A stretch of 53,109 bases of DNA from Anabaena sp. FACHB-1237. GTDB taxonomy: Bacteria > Cyanobacteriota > Cyanobacteriia > Cyanobacteriales > Nostocaceae. The DNA is taken from NCBI RefSeq assembly GCF_014696225.1, contig NZ_JACJPV010000029.1:1-53109 (forward strand), read 5' to 3'. Both the position numbers and the translations under genes were made by a program. This document shows, piece after piece, positions 27,339-36,166 of this stretch. The notes under the pieces were generated by a model. That model saw nothing but the letters and a program-made list of their open reading frames with translations. It was not told where the DNA came from and ran no database searches. The stretch's first letter is position 1. Each line of letters opens with the position of its first letter.

Positions 27339-28070
27339 ATGCACCAGTCTTTAAAAAGTGTCAGTCATGCTGATACTATAAATCAAAAGGATCACGATTT
27401 TCAAGGTTTTCATGGGATATGGACAACGTTAATAAGTGATTTTCGCATCATTTTTGAGCGTGATCCTGCTGCTAGAAATTGGTTAGAGGTCATATTTTGT
27501 TATCCCGGATTTCATGCCTTATGTTTATATCGTTTAGCACATTGGTTATATTGTCGTCAAGTGAGTTTCATTCCTCGCTTTATTTCTCATTTAACTAGAT
27601 TTTTCACTGGTATTGAAATTCATCCAGGGTCAAAAATTGGTAAGGGTGTTTTTATTGATCATGGTATGGGGGTGGTAATTGGAGAAACGGCAATTATCGG
27701 CGATAATGTTCTCATTTACCAAGGTGTTACCTTAGGAGGAACTGGTAAGGAAACTGGTAAAAGACATCCCACTTTAGGTAATAATGTGGTAGTTGGTGCG
27801 GGAGCTAAGGTATTAGGAAATATTCACATTGGCGATCGCGTGCGAATTGGTGCGGGTTCAATTGTGTTAAGAAATATTCCTGCGGATGCTACTGTGGTTG
27901 GTATTCCTGGAAGAATAGTCTCTCGTAAACCAAATGTGAAAGTTGCACATTTAGAACATGGTAAATTACCTGATGTGGAAGCGGAAGTAATTCGTACTTT
28001 AGTTTCGCGCATTGAGGAATTAGAAAAACAAATGCAAACCCTGAAAAATCATCAACAAAACGATGTATGA
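27339..28070 (+). CDS. nifP: NifP-type serine O-acetyltransferase
   Basis: 243 residues. CysE-family: an N-terminal helical part ([21 protein letters not shown]), then left-handed hexapeptide repeats with the catalytic His/Asp in [12 protein letters not shown] and the glycine-rich [15 protein letters not shown]. It makes O-acetylserine from serine and acetyl-CoA, raising cysteine supply for NifS. A C-terminal coiled segment ([14 protein letters not shown]) is typical of the cyanobacterial nif copy. It overlaps the next gene by 8 bp; its position next to nifV-Z-T supports the nifP name over a housekeeping cysE. Confidence 0.9.
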   Translation: MHQSLKSVSHADTINQKDHDFQGFHGIWTTLISDFRIIFERDPAARNWLEVIFCYPGFHALCLYRLAHWLYCRQVSFIPRFISHLTRFFTGIEIHPGSKIGKGVFIDHGMGVVIGETAIIGDNVLIYQGVTLGGTGKETGKRHPTLGNNVVVGAGAKVLGNIHIGDRVRIGAGSIVLRNIPADATVVGIPGRIVSRKPNVKVAHLEHGKLPDVEAEVIRTLVSRIEELEKQMQTLKNHQQNDV

Positions 28071-28320
28071 ATTTGAAAATTGTGCATTTCACAGTGAACA
28101 AGTATTACAACTTCCTCCAAGCGATCGCACAGATCTTTATCAAAGATTACAACAATTAGATATTAGTTGTTATTGTGATTTGCAGGGTTATTTACATATA
28201 GAAACTAATAATACACGAGAAGTAATTCTTGTGAGAACGGTATTAATGGAATTTTTTGCATCTCGTGATCAATTAGTTACATGGTTAAAACAATGTTGGG
28301 GTAATTATGAATATAGATGA
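28063..28320 (+). CDS. Small nif-associated hypothetical protein
   Basis: 85 residues: [40 protein letters not shown], then [20 protein letters not shown]. Soluble, four Cys, no motif for a known cluster. The start codon overlaps nifP by 8 bp, so the two are translationally coupled and the protein probably serves nitrogen fixation. I do not recognise a named family. Confidence 0.7.
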   Translation: MYEFENCAFHSEQVLQLPPSDRTDLYQRLQQLDISCYCDLQGYLHIETNNTREVILVRTVLMEFFASRDQLVTWLKQCWGNYEYR

Positions 28321-28477
28321 AATATAGATCAAATGTGGATTAAGTCATTATTTCGTGATAAATTATCTTGCTATTTATAGATAATTATTGTAAAGTCAAA
28401 AGAATTAATAATTATTGACTATTCAGTATTGATTATCAGTTATTAATTCTTGACTATTGTTTATTTGTATAATTGTA

Positions 28478-28669
28478 ATGAGTAATAGTGATAGGAAATT
28501 GTTGGAATTTTTGCATAAAGAACTACAAATTTCTCAAGAAGACATTGATGTAGCATTAAAACATCCTGAATTAAATTATGGTCCATTACCGATGTTATTG
28601 TGGCAATATGGTTTAGTTAATTTACAACAATTGGAGAAAATATTTGATTGGTTAGCAGAACAAACCTAA
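28478..28669 (+). CDS. DUF2949-like small protein
   Basis: 63 residues from the ATG at 28478 (MSNSDRKLLEFLHKELQIS); a longer frame opens at 28457 but the family starts near MSNS. The pattern LPMLLWQYGLVNLQQLEKIF and the terminal DWLAEQ fit the cyanobacterial DUF2949 group, whose role is unknown. It stands 157 bp after the previous gene. Confidence 0.65.
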   Translation: MSNSDRKLLEFLHKELQISQEDIDVALKHPELNYGPLPMLLWQYGLVNLQQLEKIFDWLAEQT

Positions 28670-29192
28670 TTATCAACTCAAAACTATCATTTGTAGGGTG
28701 CATCAGATATCAATAATTTATTGATTCACAGTATTCTTACAGTCTGACGCACCCTACTAATATGTTATTTTTACCAGGATTTATTAATAGTTGTATGAAT
28801 TACTATTTAATAGTATAAACTCAGATAGAAACTGATCAAAATCATACAAAAAAATCCTGATGGATTATACATAATTTTGGTTTGATAGCATACAGATGTA
28901 AAGATAATTATTGAGGAATAATTAAGGATCGTAAATTAATAAAAGGTAAGCATTCAGCCATCAGCCGTCAGCTATCATGAAATATTTTAACATGAACAAT
29001 GAAAAGAAATAGATGCAGATAACAGTGAAATTACAATTTCTCAATTCCTGTTATTACTTCTATTAGCTAATTGCTGATTACTAAAAGCTGAATACTTACA
29101 AAAAAAGCAAATAGCCGTCAGGATTCAGAAACAGGATATTTTGAACAACCTGATGCAAAATCACAAAAAAATCCAGAAAAGGAATGTGAAAA
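28670..29192. other. Spacer before nifV with a MITE-like hairpin
   Basis: 523 bp without a supported gene. It holds an inverted repeat at 28693-28757 (GTAGGGTGCATCAGATATC ... CTGACGCACCCTAC) that also occurs as the core of the MITE at 34343-34469, here without the outer AGGACTTACGC ends. The rest is AT-rich and presumably carries the nifV promoter; AAAGGAATG precedes the nifV start. Confidence 0.55.
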
Positions 29193-30326
29193 ATGTATCA
29201 AGTTACTATTAATGATACGACATTACGTGATGGAGAACAAGCGGCTGGCGTTGCTTTTAATTTAGAGGAAAAAGTAGCGATCGCTCGATTTTTAGATGCC
29301 ATAGGTATCCCCGAAATAGAAGTAGGTATTCCTGCTATGGGTAGCGAAGAAATTCGCGCCATTACAGCCATCAAAAACTTAAATTTACAGACTAAATTAC
29401 TAGGTTGGAATCGTGCCGTAATATCAGATATTAAGGCTTCAATTCGTTGTGGTTTAGACAGAATACACATAGCAATTCCTGTTTCTGGTATTCAAATTGC
29501 AGCCAAATTTAATAATCAATGGCGCACCAGTTTACAAAGACTAACCGATTGTATAAACTTCGCCTTAGATCATAATTTATGGGTATCTGTAGGGGGAGAA
29601 GATTCATCCAGGGCTGATCCTACATTTTTAGAAGATGTGGCACTTTTAGCCCAAGAATTAGGTGCTTCTCGGTTTAGATTTTGTGATACAGTGGGCATAT
29701 TAGATCCTTTCACAACTCACCTAAAAGTTAAACATTTAGTTTCCAGATTATCCATACCTGTGGAAATACATACTCATAATGATTTCGGATTAGCAACAGC
29801 TAACGCCTTAGCAGGTATCAAAGCCGGAGCATTATCAGTTAATACTACTGTAAATGGATTAGGAGAAAGGGCAGGAAATGCAGCATTAGAAGAAGTAATT
29901 ATGGCGTTAAAATTGATTTATGGAGTAGATTTAGAAATTGATACTCGCCATTTATTAGAACTATCTAAATTAGTAACTAATGCTTGTGGTGCGAATATGC
30001 AACCCTGGAAAGCAATAGTAGGAGAAAATACATTTGCCCATGAATCAGGTATTCACGCAGATGGAGTTTTAAAAAATCCCGAAACCTATGAACCATTTTC
30101 TCCAGAGGAAGTGGGTTGGGAACGTCGTTTAGTAATAGGTAAACATTCAGGAAGACATTTATTATCTAATCTATTAGAACAGCAGGGAATATTTTTAGAT
30201 GATCAAGAAACCCAAGCTGTGTTAACTTTAGTGCGTCACCAATCAACGGTAAAAAAACGCAACCTTTCCATAGAAGAATTATTAAATTTAGTTGATGAAC
30301 AAAGGTATTCCCATGCAACGAGATGA
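29193..30326 (+). CDS. nifV: NifV, homocitrate synthase
   Basis: 377 residues, full length. It condenses acetyl-CoA and 2-oxoglutarate to homocitrate, the organic ligand of FeMo-co. Visible: TLRDGEQAAGVAF (metal and substrate site), FCDTVGILDP, the metal-binding EIHTHNDFGLATANA, and NGLGERAGNA. The ATG has a good AAAGGA site. It overlaps nifZ by 14 bp, in operon with nifZ and nifT. Confidence 0.96.
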   Translation: MYQVTINDTTLRDGEQAAGVAFNLEEKVAIARFLDAIGIPEIEVGIPAMGSEEIRAITAIKNLNLQTKLLGWNRAVISDIKASIRCGLDRIHIAIPVSGIQIAAKFNNQWRTSLQRLTDCINFALDHNLWVSVGGEDSSRADPTFLEDVALLAQELGASRFRFCDTVGILDPFTTHLKVKHLVSRLSIPVEIHTHNDFGLATANALAGIKAGALSVNTTVNGLGERAGNAALEEVIMALKLIYGVDLEIDTRHLLELSKLVTNACGANMQPWKAIVGENTFAHESGIHADGVLKNPETYEPFSPEEVGWERRLVIGKHSGRHLLSNLLEQQGIFLDDQETQAVLTLVRHQSTVKKRNLSIEELLNLVDEQRYSHATR

Positions 30327-30576
30327 AATAGAAATAGATGCACCACCAATTTTTGAAATAGGTGAAAAAGTAAGAATAAAAAAACTCATCAAAAATGATG
30401 GTACTTTTCCAGGTAAAGAAATTGGACAAGTATTAGCAAAAATTGGTGATGAGGGATATGTAGCAAGTATAGGAACTTTTTTACAAGCATACTATATTTA
30501 CGCTGTCCATTTTTTAGATACAGGGTACATTATCGGCTGTCGAAAAAGAGAACTAGAATCTGCTGAGGAAAAATAA
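30313..30576 (+). CDS. nifZ: NifZ, nitrogenase P-cluster maturation protein
   Basis: 87 residues starting MQRDEIEIDAPPIFEIGEKV; in-frame TTG/ATG at 30292/30295 would add seven residues but AAAGG lies 8 bases before 30313. The SH3-like core VRIKKLIKNDGTFPGKEIGQ and the end YAVHFLDTGYIIGCRKREL match NifZ, which helps to form the second P-cluster of the MoFe protein. It overlaps nifV by 14 bp and nifT by 1 bp. Confidence 0.92.
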   Translation: MQRDEIEIDAPPIFEIGEKVRIKKLIKNDGTFPGKEIGQVLAKIGDEGYVASIGTFLQAYYIYAVHFLDTGYIIGCRKRELESAEEK

Positions 30577-30779
30577 TGAAAGTAATGTTGCGTTTGAATG
30601 ATGCGGGAACTTTGGTAGTCTATGTCGCTAAAAAAGACCTAGAAGAAGAAGTTGTTAAACAAACAGATGGAGATGCTGGTAAAATTCTCACTTTAGCAAA
30701 TGGTTGGGAATTAGAATTTAGTGAATTACCAGATAAAAGTAGTTTACCTTTGACAGTGGAAGCTAAACGTTTAGCTTAG
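30576..30779 (+). CDS. nifT: NifT/FixU family protein
   Basis: 67 residues: MKVMLRLNDAGTLVVYVAKK, DLEEEVV, TLANGWELEFSELP. Full length for NifT, a conserved nif protein of unclear role. The ATG overlaps the TAA of nifZ by one base. It is the last gene of the nifV-nifZ-nifT run; the next gene is 337 bp away. Confidence 0.92.
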   Translation: MKVMLRLNDAGTLVVYVAKKDLEEEVVKQTDGDAGKILTLANGWELEFSELPDKSSLPLTVEAKRLA

Positions 30780-31116
30780 TTACTATTAAGATCCCGACAT
30801 ATTAAGTTAGGGGTTTAGCAGCTAACCAGCATAAATGTTAACTTAACGTAAAATTCATAGCCTGACTGGGAATGATAGCGTAGCATAAGCCATATTTCCA
30901 GTCTAATAGCAAAAGTCATCTAAAGATGACTAAATAACCCGAAAATTTTTTAGATTGTTTAGTTTACTTTAGTAAACTTTAGCTATTAGCCCGGAAATTC
31001 ATTTCTGGGCGGGTTTGTCAGCTAAACAAATAAGGCTTCTGTAGCTTAATTTCACACCAATGAGTAAGGCTAAACCCCTACAAAGATATGTTTTCTATTT
31101 CATTCAGGTTTGATAT
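30780..31116. other. Spacer with a branched inverted repeat
   Basis: 337 bp, no gene. CTAATAGC (30903-30910) pairs with GCTATTAG (30982-30989) and encloses two perfect hairpins, AGTCATCTAAAGATGACT (30914-30931) and AGTTTACTTTAGTAAACT (30961-30978); a third stem GCCCGGAAA/TTTCTGGGC follows (30989-31010). It is the 3' region of the nifVZT transcript and could be a terminator or a non-autonomous repeat of the kind common in cyanobacteria. Confidence 0.65.
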
Positions 31117-31659
31117 ATGAATCAGAAATATTTGACCTTATCGGAATTGAATATTGAAGGACAATTTTTAGGTTTTGTTGGTAGTAAACCAGAGAGATAT
31201 AAACATTTGCAGTTAGCTATTCCCGCAGGAAATATTAAAATCAAAATCCCTAAAGATTTACGTTGTTCTTTAGTTTCTGCTTTAGTTCCTGGGGAACAAA
31301 TTAGAATTAATGCTATTAGTCAATTAAATCCCCGTAACAATAAATTAAAACTGCAAGCATATCAAATTCATCCAGTGGGTTTTTGTCCTTTACAAAATCG
31401 TATTTCGCCAAATCAAGAAGCGAAAATTATGGTGTGTCAAAAATCAGGATGTATGAAAAAAGGTGGTCAAGGATTATTATCAGACTTAGAGAAAACATTG
31501 TGCGATCGCGGATTACTGCATAAAGTAAAAATAGAACATACAGACTGTCAAAAACGCTGTGGAAGCGCACCAAATTGTGTATTAAAAGTAGGAAAAAAAC
31601 AATACAAAAAAATGCATCCAGAAAGTATAGCATCCTTGCTAGAAAATCATTTTTCTTGA
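31117..31659 (+). CDS. Thioredoxin-like [2Fe-2S] ferredoxin domain protein
   Basis: 180 residues. The first ~100 have an OB-like beta-rich part (SELNIEGQFLGFVGSKPERY, GEQIRINAISQLNP). The last ~80 are a thioredoxin-like ferredoxin with four cysteines in MVCQKSGCMKKGG and TDCQKRCGSAPNC. It is probably a soluble electron carrier or cluster-bound regulatory protein. It follows nifT on the same strand after 337 bp, so a link to nitrogen fixation is possible but not shown. Confidence 0.75.
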   Translation: MNQKYLTLSELNIEGQFLGFVGSKPERYKHLQLAIPAGNIKIKIPKDLRCSLVSALVPGEQIRINAISQLNPRNNKLKLQAYQIHPVGFCPLQNRISPNQEAKIMVCQKSGCMKKGGQGLLSDLEKTLCDRGLLHKVKIEHTDCQKRCGSAPNCVLKVGKKQYKKMHPESIASLLENHFS

Positions 31660-31675
31660 ACATCAAATCCCCATT

Positions 31676-31708
31676 AGATCCCCGACTTATTTAAGAAATC
31701 AGGGATCT
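31676..31708. repeat. 33-bp palindromic repeat, copy 5
   Basis: AGATCCCCGACTTATT with AAGAAATCAGGGATCT. It begins 17 bp after the stop of the ferredoxin-like gene and is well placed as its terminator. Confidence 0.8.
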
Positions 31709-31800
31709 TGTTTTATGCAATTAGGAAACATAGGAAACAATTTAATATTACTCCACGTCATCAATAATTAATCATTCTCATATTATGCTAATGAAAAATC

Positions 31801-32325
31801 ATGAAAAACCTTCTTTTATTAACTACAATTCTATCATTAACCACTTTAATAACAATTCCCACATTTGCTAATCCTGCACATCAAAACCATCAAATCAATC
31901 ATAGTAATTATCTCAAACCCGTAGTAATTCCTAAAAATCAATTACCCACACCATTAACCAGAGGAATGATATTTAGAGAAATTGCTAGTGGTGGAATAAC
32001 TGGAAGAACTCAAGAAACAGTTTTAATGGATGATGGCAGACTTTTAAAAGTAGTAATAGGAGATGCTAACGACTCTCAAAGAAGTGTGAAAAAAGTTTCA
32101 TTAGCACAAGTTAGACAATTTGAAAAATTACTGAGAAAATCCAACTTAAAAAAATTTAATAGATTGAGTTATCCTGTAGCTAGTGGCGCTGCTGATTATA
32201 TTACCTATACCTTAACCGGTAAAACAAGCACAACACAATATAATGATATTTCTCAATCACAATTACCAAATAAATTAGATGATGTTGTTAAAGCATGGAA
32301 TCAATTAAAAAATAGCGCTGAATAA
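31801..32325 (+). CDS. Exported protein, family unknown, copy A
   Basis: 174 residues. Signal peptide MKNLLLLTTILSLTTLITIP with cleavage near TFANP, then a His/Asn-rich linker and VVIPKNQLPTPLTRGMIFRE. The C-terminal half (GDANDSQRSVKKVSLAQVRQ, GAADYITYTLTGKTST) looks like a small alpha/beta domain. The first ~90 residues are nearly identical to those of 35539-36003, but the C-terminal halves are unrelated. It lies in the duplicated block A. Confidence 0.65.
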   Translation: MKNLLLLTTILSLTTLITIPTFANPAHQNHQINHSNYLKPVVIPKNQLPTPLTRGMIFREIASGGITGRTQETVLMDDGRLLKVVIGDANDSQRSVKKVSLAQVRQFEKLLRKSNLKKFNRLSYPVASGAADYITYTLTGKTSTTQYNDISQSQLPNKLDDVVKAWNQLKNSAE

Positions 32326-32366
32326 TGTCAATAGTCAATAGAATAATTGGCGATTAGAAATCACAT

Positions 32367-32408
32367 CTACACAAACAAAGTCCACGCAGGTGGACTTTGT
32401 TTGTGTAG
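32367..32408. repeat. 42-bp perfect hairpin
   Basis: Nineteen-base arms (CTACACAAACAAAGTCCAC and its complement) around GCAG. It lies between two convergent genes and is a likely bidirectional terminator. It looks like a dispersed repeat: a partial relative (GTGTAGATGCGATTTATAATCGC) is near 42137. Confidence 0.75.
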
Positions 32409-32442
32409 TAGCGAATTATATTCGCCCTTTTAAAACATCATC

Positions 32443-33318
32443 TTATAACATTGTATTTTCTTCTAAAAATTTACCAATATCACCATCATATAAATCAATA
32501 ATAGAAATAATAACTTGTTTAACTTTCAAAGGATTATGATCACAAAAATTACATAAATCATACTTTTGTTGATCACTTCCTTGTAGTGATTTTGATTCTA
32601 TCAGAGAAAAGGGTATTTCTGGTGAATTGTCTAACTTTAAACAACGTACAGATGATAGCCAATATTCCAAAAAAGTAATTTCTTGATGTTGTTCTCGACT
32701 AGTGAAAATAATACAACTTTGATGATGAGATTCAGTAATTATTTTCATGAATTGAATATACTCAAAATGGTCAATATTTACATTATCTAAGATAATTAAA
32801 CAGCGATGGGTACGCAAATAATGGATAATTTTATTAATATCGGGTTTGGTTTCTTTGTGATGGGAGAATAAAGATAGCAAATCATTCAGCATAGTATCAA
32901 AATACGGGACTGTCGGTAGTGAACGCCAAAAAACGTAATTAAACTGATCCTGAATTTGTTTTGCGAGGTGCGTGACAAAAGTAGTTTTACCGACTCCTTC
33001 CATCCCTAATAATGATACTAAGCGACAGCTATCCTGTAAAATCCATGATTCTAGCTGTATCAGTTCTTCGTTGCGTCCGTAAAATGTGGAAATATCAATT
33101 CCTGTTCCCCAGTCTTGATTGAATATATTTGGTTTTTTTTACGTATTTGTACGTATGCGGGGGGGAGGGTAGATATTACTTGAACACTGGTAGTAATTTC
33201 TTGCCAATCTAGATTTAATTTACGACACAGTTCTTCAAAGCTTGTATAACTAACAGGTTTACCAGTCAGGAAATTGCTAACTGTGCTTAGGGATAACCCT
33301 GTATCATAAGCTAAGGCT
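32443..33318 (-). pseudogene. HTH/NB-ARC protein, truncated copy A
   Basis: Reading leftward from 33318: LAYDTGLSLSTVSNFLTGKP (helix-turn-helix), linker, GRNEELIQLE, then MEGVGKTTFVTHLAKQ (P-loop) and CLIILDNVNID (Walker B), ending EENTML at 32443. This is the N-terminal part of a STAND-type NTPase. It lacks its HTH start (cut at 33318), has an A8 frameshift between HTH and NTPase, and stops early, with no sensor repeats. The NTPase part is ~99% identical in sequence to copy B at 36525-37210. Confidence 0.8.
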
Positions 33319-33338
33319 TTTACAGCTAACTCTGCTGC

Positions 33339-33590
33339 TCAATTTAACAAATCTCGCTGCACCACTTTCCCCTGCTTAAATTGAGCAATGGAACGTTCTA
33401 GATGGGCTGCATTTGCTGGAGACTTCAATAAATGCACAGTCTCCATGAGACTATTAAAAAACTCCAGGGACATCACCACCGCATCATCAGCATCCCGTCT
33501 AGTGATAATTGTATAGTCGGCATCTTCCGTCACCTGGTCTAAAACTGTTTTCAGACTATTTCTGGCCTCGCTAAAAGAGATAATTTTCAT
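33339..33590 (-). CDS. YefM/Phd-type antitoxin, toxin missing
   Basis: 83 residues: MKIISFSEARNSLKTVLDQV, YTIITRRDADDAVVMSLEFF, ERSIAQFKQGKVVQRDLLN. The N-terminal Phd/YefM fold and C-terminal toxin-binding tail are both present. A YoeB toxin would normally start a few bases after the stop; instead the truncated NB-ARC copy A begins there. A free antitoxin can still bind its operator. Confidence 0.8.
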   Translation of the reverse strand: MKIISFSEARNSLKTVLDQVTEDADYTIITRRDADDAVVMSLEFFNSLMETVHLLKSPANAAHLERSIAQFKQGKVVQRDLLN

Positions 33591-33656
33591 TGGCGGCGAA
33601 CCTGTACTTTTTATTGTACAAGTATAGCGGGTTTAGGCAAATTTTACAAACCCTAA

Positions 33657-34118
33657 TTAAAATTCAATATTCATAGTATCAGAAAACCAATGATCATCAA
33701 TTAACTGTTCTAAAGTATAAGGACATTGATCAGGAAAAGTATTTTTCTTTAATTTAATAGCTTTTTGATAATTATTTTCTTTTTCTTGATCAAGATGTTT
33801 TCTTAAATTCGTAGTCATATCGGTTTCTAATTCACTACGAAAATTCACAATTTTCGCCGCCCAATGACGACGATTTATGCTTTCTAATTCCCAATATTCA
33901 ATTAATAGTAAATGAATGATAATTTGTCTTAAATAACTTTCTCCACTGCGTTTAGTATCTTTAACGAAATTTTCTAAAACCTCACTTAAACTATCTAAAT
34001 CTACATCATTTAACTGATTATTTTTTATTTGTTCCAAGGTCATTTCATACCAAGCTAAATAGTCTGATTTATATAAATTTTGTAAATTTATTAAGCTATT
34101 TGTGCTGAAAGTTTGCAT
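33657..34118 (-). CDS. DUF29 family protein
   Basis: 153 residues: LYKSDYLAWYEMTLEQIKNN, LDSLSEVLENFVKDTKRSGE, LRQIIIHLLLIEYWELESIN and CPYTLEQLIDDHWFSDT. This is the helical DUF29 pattern, a family very common in cyanobacteria and without known function. It is only distantly related to the two DUF29 copies at 34149 and 39705. Confidence 0.8.
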   Translation of the reverse strand: MQTFSTNSLINLQNLYKSDYLAWYEMTLEQIKNNQLNDVDLDSLSEVLENFVKDTKRSGESYLRQIIIHLLLIEYWELESINRRHWAAKIVNFRSELETDMTTNLRKHLDQEKENNYQKAIKLKKNTFPDQCPYTLEQLIDDHWFSDTMNIEF

Positions 34119-34148
34119 ATTTTTACCTCAAGAAATAATATAATTTCA

Positions 34149-34628
34149 TTATACTCCATAAAAATCCTCATCCAGAATTTCCTCAATCCCAAAAGGACAA
34201 ATTATAGGATACTCACTTTCTTCCGGTAAACGAACCCCAAATTTAGCCAATTTACCCTCCTTAATTGCCAATTTTCGCCCATCAGGATAGGCTTTTTCTA
34301 CTGCTTCTATTAAAAAACTTTTCAAAGATGGAGTATCTGCTACAGGACTTACGCAACTGGCACATTGGTAGGGTGTGTCAGATATCAACAATTTGGTTAT
34401 TTACATGATTTATACTGTCTGACGCACCCTACAACAGATTTTTTAGTGTGACACTTGCGTAAGTCCTATGCTAAATTATCTAAAACCCGTTGACGATGTT
34501 CTACCACAGAACTATACCAACTTGTTTTCATAGAGTCGGGTACATCATGCTGAATTTTTAATTTGAGTAAGTGAGCTAATAAGATTTTAATATTACTTCT
34601 GAGTGTATTTTTCTCTGACTTACCCAAA
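34149..34628 (-). pseudogene. DUF29 gene split by a MITE and cut by a deletion
   Basis: It is nearly identical to the intact gene at 39705-40172. The C-terminal 60 codons (TPSLKSFLIEAVEKAYPDGR to DEDFYGV) end at the MITE 34343-34469; homology then resumes (LDNLVRQRHEVVSSYW region) and stops at 34628, where a deletion has removed the N-terminal ~45 codons. The MITE flank duplicates GCTA. Confidence 0.85.
34343..34469. repeat. 127-bp MITE with AGGACTTACGCAA ends inside the DUF29 gene
   Basis: Ends CAGGACTTACGCAACTGGCA and CACTTGCGTAAGTCCTAT; inner part carries GGTAGGGTGTGTCAGATATC and its inverted partner. The direct repeat GCTA flanks it (34339-34342, 34470-34473) and the empty site, GTATCTGCTAAATTATC, is preserved in the paralogue at 39885-39905. 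The left 20 bases match the ends of the IS bounding the window. Confidence 0.85.
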
Positions 34629-34790
34629 TAACCAATGACATTAATGGTTACTCTTAATGATTTACGTGATTCTATCAGTGAAGATAGTGCTAAAAAAAAT
34701 TAAATTCTCAGCATAAATAATTACTGTTCATACTTGATTTTATCACACTATTTTGATAATTTTATCTACTATAAAATTTTAACGCAATAT
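34629..34790. repeat. Segment duplicated at 40637-40790
   Basis: About 155 bp beginning ACCAATGACATTAATGG with high identity to 40637-40790. It encodes a 22-residue peptide (MTLMVTLNDLRDSISEDSAK) in both copies; whether that is a real gene is unclear. It directly abuts the cut DUF29 gene here, while in the other copy ~580 bp separate them. Confidence 0.7.
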
Positions 34791-34840
34791 GGTAATATAA
34801 ACAGTTATAATCAAAATGGCTCTATATTTCTGTAACTTTT

Positions 34841-35416
34841 ATGACTGTAGTTACTGCTAAACGCTTTACCATATCTGAATATCACCGTCTAGCGGAACTT
34901 AGCTTCTTTAGAGAAGATGAGCGAGTAGAATTAATTAGGGGTGAAATAATTCAGATGGCTGCAAAAGGTACATCACATTGTGTTTGTGAAACACTATTAT
35001 GTCAAGAATTAATTCAGCTTTTATTAGGTCGTGCTATGGTTAGAGGACAACAACCTATTATTATTGCTGATCACAGTGAACCAGAACCAGATGTAACCAT
35101 TGTCAGAAAAGTTAAAGATAACTATCTTTCCAGTCATCCCCAACCATCGGATATATTACTTTTAATTGAAGTTTCTAATTCCACTTTAAAATATGATCAA
35201 GAAGTAAAATTACCTCTTTATGCAGAAGCAGGAATTTCTAATTATTGGATTTTCAATTTAATTAATTATCGTTTAGAGTGTTACAGTCAACCTTATCAAG
35301 ATGCACAGGCAAATTTTGATTATCGTCATAAATTAATTTTATTACCTCATGAATCGGTTAAATTACCATGTTTTCCTGATTTAATTTTGGACTTATCTAA
35401 AGTATTTCCTGGGTAA
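34841..35416 (+). CDS. Uma2 family protein
   Basis: 191 residues, complete. FTISEYHRLAELSFFREDER, VELIRGEIIQMAAKGTSHC, PEPDVTIVRKVK, LLLIEVSNSTLKYDQEVKLP and YWIFNLINYRLECYSQP give all landmarks of the Uma2 PD-(D/E)XK-like fold. Biological role unknown. It stands alone between two duplicated blocks. Confidence 0.85.
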   Translation: MTVVTAKRFTISEYHRLAELSFFREDERVELIRGEIIQMAAKGTSHCVCETLLCQELIQLLLGRAMVRGQQPIIIADHSEPEPDVTIVRKVKDNYLSSHPQPSDILLLIEVSNSTLKYDQEVKLPLYAEAGISNYWIFNLINYRLECYSQPYQDAQANFDYRHKLILLPHESVKLPCFPDLILDLSKVFPG

Positions 35417-35538
35417 AAATTAGAAAGTACAATATTAATTTGCCAATTTGAGTAAAATTTCATACACACAGGAAACAATTTAACATTACTCTACGTCATC
35501 AACAAGTAATCATTGTCATATTATGCTAATCAAAAATC

Positions 35539-36003
35539 ATGAAAAACCTTCTTTTATTAACTACAATTCTATCATTAACCACGTTAATAACAATTCCCAC
35601 ATTTGCTAATCCTGCACATCAAAACCATCAAATCAATCATAGTAATTATCTCAAACCCGTAGTAATTCCTAAAAATCAATTACCCACACCATTAACCAGA
35701 GGGATGATATTTAGAGAAATTGCCAGTGGTGGAATAATTAAAAGAACTCAAGAAACAGTATTAATGGATGATGGGAGACTTTTAAAATTGGTTATACCGA
35801 AAGCTGTAAATTGGACACCAGTGACTACTGACACATATATAGATGGAGCAAGATATCAAGGAATAAACTTGAGAGCGATGAATCAAACTGGTGCGGATAG
35901 TTCATTAGTTATGCTAGATATTTTCGGTTGCAATACACAACATAATTACACTTTGAAAGAACTTTATTCAAATACAAGTTCAGTATTTTATACTGTGCAG
36001 TGA
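35539..36003 (+). CDS. Exported protein, copy B with different C-terminus
   Basis: 154 residues. Signal peptide and first ~90 residues match 31801-32325 almost exactly (to TQETVLMDDGRLLK), then switch to VIPKAVNWTPVTTDTYIDGA and LDIFGCNTQHNYTL, ending SVFYTVQ. Either the C-terminal halves were exchanged by recombination or one is a frame-preserving fusion. The upstream 70 bp are also duplicated, so both copies share a promoter. Confidence 0.65.
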   Translation: MKNLLLLTTILSLTTLITIPTFANPAHQNHQINHSNYLKPVVIPKNQLPTPLTRGMIFREIASGGIIKRTQETVLMDDGRLLKLVIPKAVNWTPVTTDTYIDGARYQGINLRAMNQTGADSSLVMLDIFGCNTQHNYTLKELYSNTSSVFYTVQ

Positions 36004-36166
36004 TCATAATGCGGTGTATTGACAGCTATTGATCAACTGTCCGTCAAGTACGACCCTAAACCCACTGAAAGTATCTTGTAATTGACGGGATGTGTAAGGG
36101 TTTAGCATTGCGCTTTACCCCTACTATAATGTTAAAATAATTAAAATGTAATCATGAGAAAAACCT

